Part shown: piece by piece, positions 50,601 to 54,339 of the stretch | How positions within the stretch are numbered: position 1 is the first letter of the stretch | Layout: each line of letters begins with the position of its first letter | NCBI GenBank assembly: GCA_001584585.1 | Contig: LSYV01000005.1 | Span: forward strand, 1,507,013-1,561,351 | Length of the DNA: 54,339 nt | Direction: 5' to 3' | Origin: Gonium pectorale | Taxonomy: Eukaryota; Chlorophyta; Chlorophyceae; Chlamydomonadales; Volvocaceae | Made by a program: the position numbers and the translations under genes | Notes under the pieces: generated by a model | Database searches by the model: none | The model's input: only the letters and a program-made list of their open reading frames with translations | Told to the model about the DNA's origin: nothing

Positions 50601-51443
50601 AGCAAGTCGGAGGGCGGCGGCAAGAACGGCAAGAGTGCCGGCGGCGGACTGTCGGGTGCTCTTGCGGTACTGGCCCCCACGGGCAGCGGCGGCGCCGGCG
50701 GCGGCGCCGCCGCCGGCGACCCCAATGCCGTTGCCGCGGCGGCGGCGGCGGCGGCGGCGGCCGCCGCCGCCGCCAACCCGAACATCCCGCTGCCGCCCAG
50801 CGCGGCGAGCACATACGGCAGCTGCTCAACCAGCTGCCTGAGACGCTCATGCAGCTGAGCAGCACGCTGCGGGTGTGGTGCTGACGGCGGGGAACATCGC
50901 GGCGGCGCAGGCACTGGTCAGCAAGCTGGAAGAGCTCGCGTATTCGGTGGGTGGGGCCTCGGCCTGGGGAGCAGCGTGCAGTCGGTTCCGGGATCTGCCG
51001 CCCGCATGCCCTAGGGTCATGGGGTGACGTGGGCCCGCCTCCATGGCAATCACGTGGACCGATTTGCATCGACAAGGGTACCGTAGCCGGGATCTGTGCG
51101 GCGTGCGCTGGGCGGTCTTACGCGCCCGCGGCTGTGCTACGGGTTCACCCGATTACCTCCGCCGGCGCCACCTTGCCGTTCGTCATCGGCCCTCTCCCCA
51201 CAGGTACTCATGCAGCGGGCCGCCTTCAACCTCGCGACCGCCTCGGAATCGGCCGCCCCGCCGCACGGCCTGCCGGCCCCCGGCCTGCACCCGCCGGCGC
51301 TGCAAGGGGCCGGGCTGGGACCTGCGGTCATCAACAGCCCCGGCTCCGGCGCCGGCCCGATGGCCGCGGCTGCGGGCGCTGGCGGCGTGGACCCAAACCT
51401 CCTCGCGCAGCTGCTGCTGCTGTCCGCGCAGGGCGGCAACTGA
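47645..51443 (+). CDS. R2R3-MYB DNA-binding protein, 3' part apparently frameshifted
   Basis: Exons 47645-47708, 47787-47886, 48282-48342, 48632-48724, 48978-49230, 49445-49683, 49973-50027 and 50293-50666 join in phase. R2 (about 16-66) has KGPWTPEEDAILRQLV, NWTSIASCIPGRSGKSCRLR and WLNQLSP. R3 (about 69-117) has GPFSAEEDAVILWAHMQYG, KWASIAKHLPGRTDNHIKNR and WNCTLKKK, with the spaced tryptophans of a nuclear DNA-binding MYB. Further on are a Pro/Gly/Leu-rich segment (GLPPGLPPGL repeats), a basic KRSRRDGE and a long acidic Gly/Asp/Glu region. The next segment 50801-50884 (EHIRQLLNQLPETLMQLSST) reaches a stop. Shifting by one base gives GVVLTAGNIAAAQALVSKLE to 50946, which joins in phase to the last exon 51204-51443. 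A missing base near 50870 is suspected. It is likely a transcription factor; its targets are unknown. Confidence 0.82.
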
Positions 51444-53388
51444 TCAGGCGCTTCGGCTTCGGCCACGGTTGCGCGTCGGTGCTCAGTTTGCACCTGTGGG
51501 GGGTGATGGGGCGGCGCCCGGCCGTGGGTACAATTTGGGCGCGTCGTGGGGGGTGGGCAGCATAGTCCCACGATGGCAGAGCCGGGCGCCAGAGGGGGTT
51601 GCAACTTGGTGGCGTTTGGGCCGGCAGTCCGTACTGTGTTGTTGACGTTGCGAGGAGCCGAGCTGCCTCCTCTCTGAATGCGGGGGTGACGGTCCGGGAT
51701 GCCGCCCGTCCGTGGTGCTCCCGTGTGCGTGCATATGTCAAGAGAAGATTACGTACGTTGCAATGGCTCGTAGTACTGCACGACATACGTGTGCGTGCCT
51801 TACCCTCATAAAAAAAGAGCGCGGCTGCGGCTGCGGCTGCTGGCCTGGGCCTGCACCTGACCGCCCGCGCGGCTGCGGCCCCGATAAGGGGCTCTCCTCT
51901 GCGGCCGCGCTCGGTGCCCTACTTGTGCTTCTTGGCGTACCGTGCGGACGCGCTGCGCAATAGCGTTGTGCCATGTGCCCCTTTGACCCACTTTGTCATG
52001 ATATTGCGAGTGTCCGGGTACAAAGGCTGTGTGCTTTGCAAGACGGGACTCATGACGGCGCACATGACGGGAAAAGTGTATGCACCCAGGAGCGTTTGAC
52101 CTCAGGGCTTGGTGGATGTGAGGTGGGGGTGGGGAAAAGGGCGTACCTGTGCAATTCTCCTTACTCGTTAGGCTGCGGCGCGCCTAACGCTTGGTGTTGC
52201 TTTGCCGCAAGATGCTGCCGACGGCTCACGCGTACAGCCTTGATAAATGCTCGCCCCTCGCTGCATCCCTGGCGGTTGCGTCGGGCGGAGCGCTACATGG
52301 GACGTGGACGTGCTTGTGCGGCGGTGCACGGTTGCAAGGTGCATGCGACAAGGCGTGGTGGTACCCGTAAACTAAAGACCTGTGTGATGTTGACCGTTGC
52401 GCGTTGGTGGGTTGGCCGTGTGTGTGTCAAGCCCGCAGCGCCTATGTACAGGACAGCCCGTACGCGCGGCATTGCCTGGAGTCGCGAGGACTTGGTCTGG
52501 CGTTCTGCATTTTGGATGTTGTGTCCACGCGCACTCTCAGCTCGACACCGCTCTGTTGAGCGGGGGCGGCGCGGATATTCCGTTGCAATTTCATCTTTGA
52601 TCCTCAACGAAATAAGCATGGGGAAGGTAGCGGTGCATACGAGGACTGCAAGTCCCGCGGCGGCATGATTCCGGGCCCGCCCTGTCCCGTTGATCAACGT
52701 GTAATGGAAGGCATCGCATCTCTTCACAATCTGCGGGACGCCGTTCCACGTGATCTCGCCCAGCCCGCAGCTCCAAAGACCCGAGAGGCGAGTGAGCTGT
52801 ATAAATTAATGGCACATGGCCCAAGGAAATGCCACAGGCGCGCAAAACCATGGGGTTTTGGCCAATGAGGCCGATGCGCGCCACATGCATGAGAACAAAT
52901 TGCCATGGCAGCCCCGTTGGCTGCAGGGGGAAAGCGGACACGCGCAATCTCGAGGTGTCCAACGCGTGTGAACCGCCCCGCCCAACGTCGATCGGATGGA
53001 TGGAGAGAGAGATCGGTGACTAGGCACCGCCGGTATTCCAGTACCAGTCATGCGTGGCGAATGGACGCCGACACCGTGTTGGAGTCCCCGAACAGCCAGA
53101 AGTCCTTTCCAGGCATCCTGCCGTGCGCTTCGCAGCGCGGAGGCTGTCCGGCTGCAGCCAATCAATCAGCAACGGTACCAACGGCAACGGCCGCCTTGAC
53201 GCCGTTGCCCAGCATTCCTCCAGTAGCGCAACGGGGCGCACCTGCATGTCGCGCCTCCCTGCTGGGTGTCCCACCCACCACTGCCGCCGCCCACAACTGC
53301 GAACTTCCGCCGCCACTGTAACCGCCGCCACCGACTCTGCCGCGCCACCCCGCCATCGCCTCGTCGCCCGCCCGGACACTGGCGGCCT
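51444..53388. other. 1.9 kb between convergent genes
   Basis: This lies between the stops of the MYB gene and the minus-strand LRR exon. A plus-strand TGTAA is at 52700-52704, far from the MYB stop. A minus-strand stretch near 52800-52700 reads QLTRLSGLWSCGLGEITW, weakly LRR-like. Nothing else was recognised. Confidence 0.45.
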
Positions 53389-53877
53389 TCACGCCCTCCC
53401 GGCGTTGAGGAAGGCGTGCAGCGCCGCCAGCCCCTCGGCCGCCGCGTGGCGCATGTCCCGCGGGACGCTCCGGCAGCTGCTGATGTTGAGGTGGCGCAGC
53501 CCGGCACCGCCGCCCCCTCCTCGCCTGCCGGCCCCTCCGCCGCCGATGCCGACGCCTGCGTTGCCGCCCTGCCCCTCTGAGTCACTATCCTCGCTATCAC
53601 TGTCAGACAGCAGCACGATGACGTCGGCATCACCGCCGCGGTCGCGGGCAGCGCCGCCACCGCTGCTGGCGGCGCGGCCGTCAGCGGCCCTGGCGGGGGC
53701 GCTGCCGCCGGTAGCTTGCGGCTTTGCGCCGCGGTAGCGCGTGGCCACGAGGCACCTCACGCCTCGGTCCCCCACCGCGGTGTTCGACACGTCCAGGGAG
53801 GTCAGCGCGGTGGCGTGGTGGGCGAGGTGGAGCAGGCCCACGTCCGTCACGTGCATGTTCTCGCTCACGTCCAGCAG
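53389..53877 (-). CDS. Last exon of an LRR protein with a SUMO-interaction-like motif (partial gene)
   Basis: The exon begins after a TAG acceptor at 53879-53878 and ends with TGA at 53391-53389, about 162 residues. It opens with cysteine-free LRRs of the F-box/GALA kind: LLDVSENMHVTDVGLLHLAH, LTSLDVSNTAVGDRGVRCL, then after an insertion LRHLNISSCRSVPRDM and AAAEGLAALHAFLNAGRA. The insertion is Gly/Ala-rich and contains DVIVLLSDSDSEDSDSEG, a hydrophobic core followed by serines and acids, the form of a phospho-regulated SUMO-interaction motif. Upstream exons must lie beyond 53877 and were not found in the remaining 460 bases, so the gene is cut by the window end. A role as ubiquitin-ligase adaptor is possible, not shown. 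Confidence 0.7.
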   Translation of the reverse strand: MLDVSENMHVTDVGLLHLAHHATALTSLDVSNTAVGDRGVRCLVATRYRGAKPQATGGSAPARAADGRAASSGGGAARDRGGDADVIVLLSDSDSEDSDSEGQGGNAGVGIGGGGAGRRGGGGGAGLRHLNISSCRSVPRDMRHAAAEGLAALHAFLNAGRA

Positions 53878-54339
53878 CTACGGGTCGGGGTGGGCAGATG
53901 GGGGGGCGGGAGGGTGGGCGGATGACAAGGGGAGTGGCCCAAAGCGCTCTCAAGCAGAAAGACGCCTGCTGATGGAGGGGTTGGCGCGGGCAGGTTTGGG
54001 CGGCGGGTCGTTGCGTGCCGGTTTGGTTGTTGGGTGGCGGTGGGGGTTACCGCGGGTTGAGGGTTATGTCACGGGATCGCTGATGCCTTCGCCGCCGCGT
54101 TACAAAGCAGACGGGAGTCAAGCCCTAGCACGGGCCGTGCCCAAGCGCGGCGAGACGCCCTGCCCCCGCGAACCCCCACCCCCGAGCCCATCCCCGACTC
54201 TCTGCCCCCACCCAACCACCCACCCACCCATACCGCCCCCCCCCCCGCACACACATCTGCTGCCTCTGGAGCTGGGGCCTACAACGACACCATCATTTTC
54301 GCGCTTACGCTCGTCGTATGCGTTTTCCTTTTCAACACC
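53878..54339. other. Probable intron or upstream part of the partial LRR gene
   Basis: No further LRR exon could be recognised on the minus strand in this stretch. It is GGGT/CCCC-rich, with a poly-C tract near 54236-54246. It is presumably intron of the partial gene. Confidence 0.35.

Noticed and set aside
50847..50921. Second small intron in the MYB gene to bypass the stop at 50882
   Set aside because: The only in-frame donor/acceptor pair would make a 38-base intron, too short for this group. A one-base error or mutation is more likely.
52700..52810. LRR-like stretch on the minus strand (QLTRLSGLWSCGLGEITW)
   Set aside because: It follows a possible acceptor but only one weak repeat is seen, with no connection to neighbouring exons. 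It could be a relic but is too short to call.

Overview
The window looks like nuclear DNA of a chlorophyte green alga of the Chlamydomonas/Volvox type. It is very GC rich, its genes are split by many introns of about 60 to 800 bases with GTGAGT or GTGCGG style donors and GCAG acceptors, TGTAA motifs lie downstream of some stop codons, and minisatellites and dispersed repeats are common. It carries two runs of N. No prokaryotic features were seen. All gene models were built by hand from reading-frame continuity, splice phase and recognised protein motifs.

Layout, left to right. Bases 1-1944 hold a decayed fragment of exon 1 of an RNA-binding protein gene, a dispersed repeat and a 51-bp minisatellite. 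Bases 1945-7968 (minus) are a 10-exon gene for a CAP59/CMT1-type glycosyltransferase carrying a C-terminal jacalin-like lectin domain. Bases 8925-11304 (minus) encode an Arg/Gly/Gln/Ala-rich protein with an N-terminal UAP56-binding-like motif. Bases 11305-17538 are repeat rich: an N gap between two identical 252-bp blocks, then a large inverted repeat (13142-14245 and 16395-17579) whose right arm contains the start of the next gene. Bases 17539-20960 (plus) encode a protein with three hnRNP-F/H- or ESRP-like RRMs. A 4.6-kb gene-poor stretch follows, with a copied LRR-gene tail and a dispersed repeat. Bases 25535-28987 (plus) encode the mRNA decapping enzyme DCP2. Bases 32191-38630 (minus) encode a large F-box-like leucine-rich-repeat protein, interrupted by the second N gap. 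Bases 39391-45515 (minus) encode UDP-N-acetylglucosamine pyrophosphorylase. Bases 47645-51443 (plus) encode an R2R3-MYB protein with an apparent frameshift near its 3' end. Bases 53389-53877 (minus) are the last exon of another LRR protein with a SUMO-interaction-like motif.

Functionally, three genes concern mRNA fate (possible export adaptor, RRM regulator, decapping enzyme) and two concern sugar metabolism (UDP-GlcNAc synthesis and a probable Golgi glycosyltransferase-lectin). Each has its own promoter region and nothing indicates an operon-like unit. The most unusual items are the glycosyltransferase-jacalin fusion, the rearranged duplication of the RRM gene's 5' end, the LRR tail copied next to a dispersed element, and the GC-AG introns.
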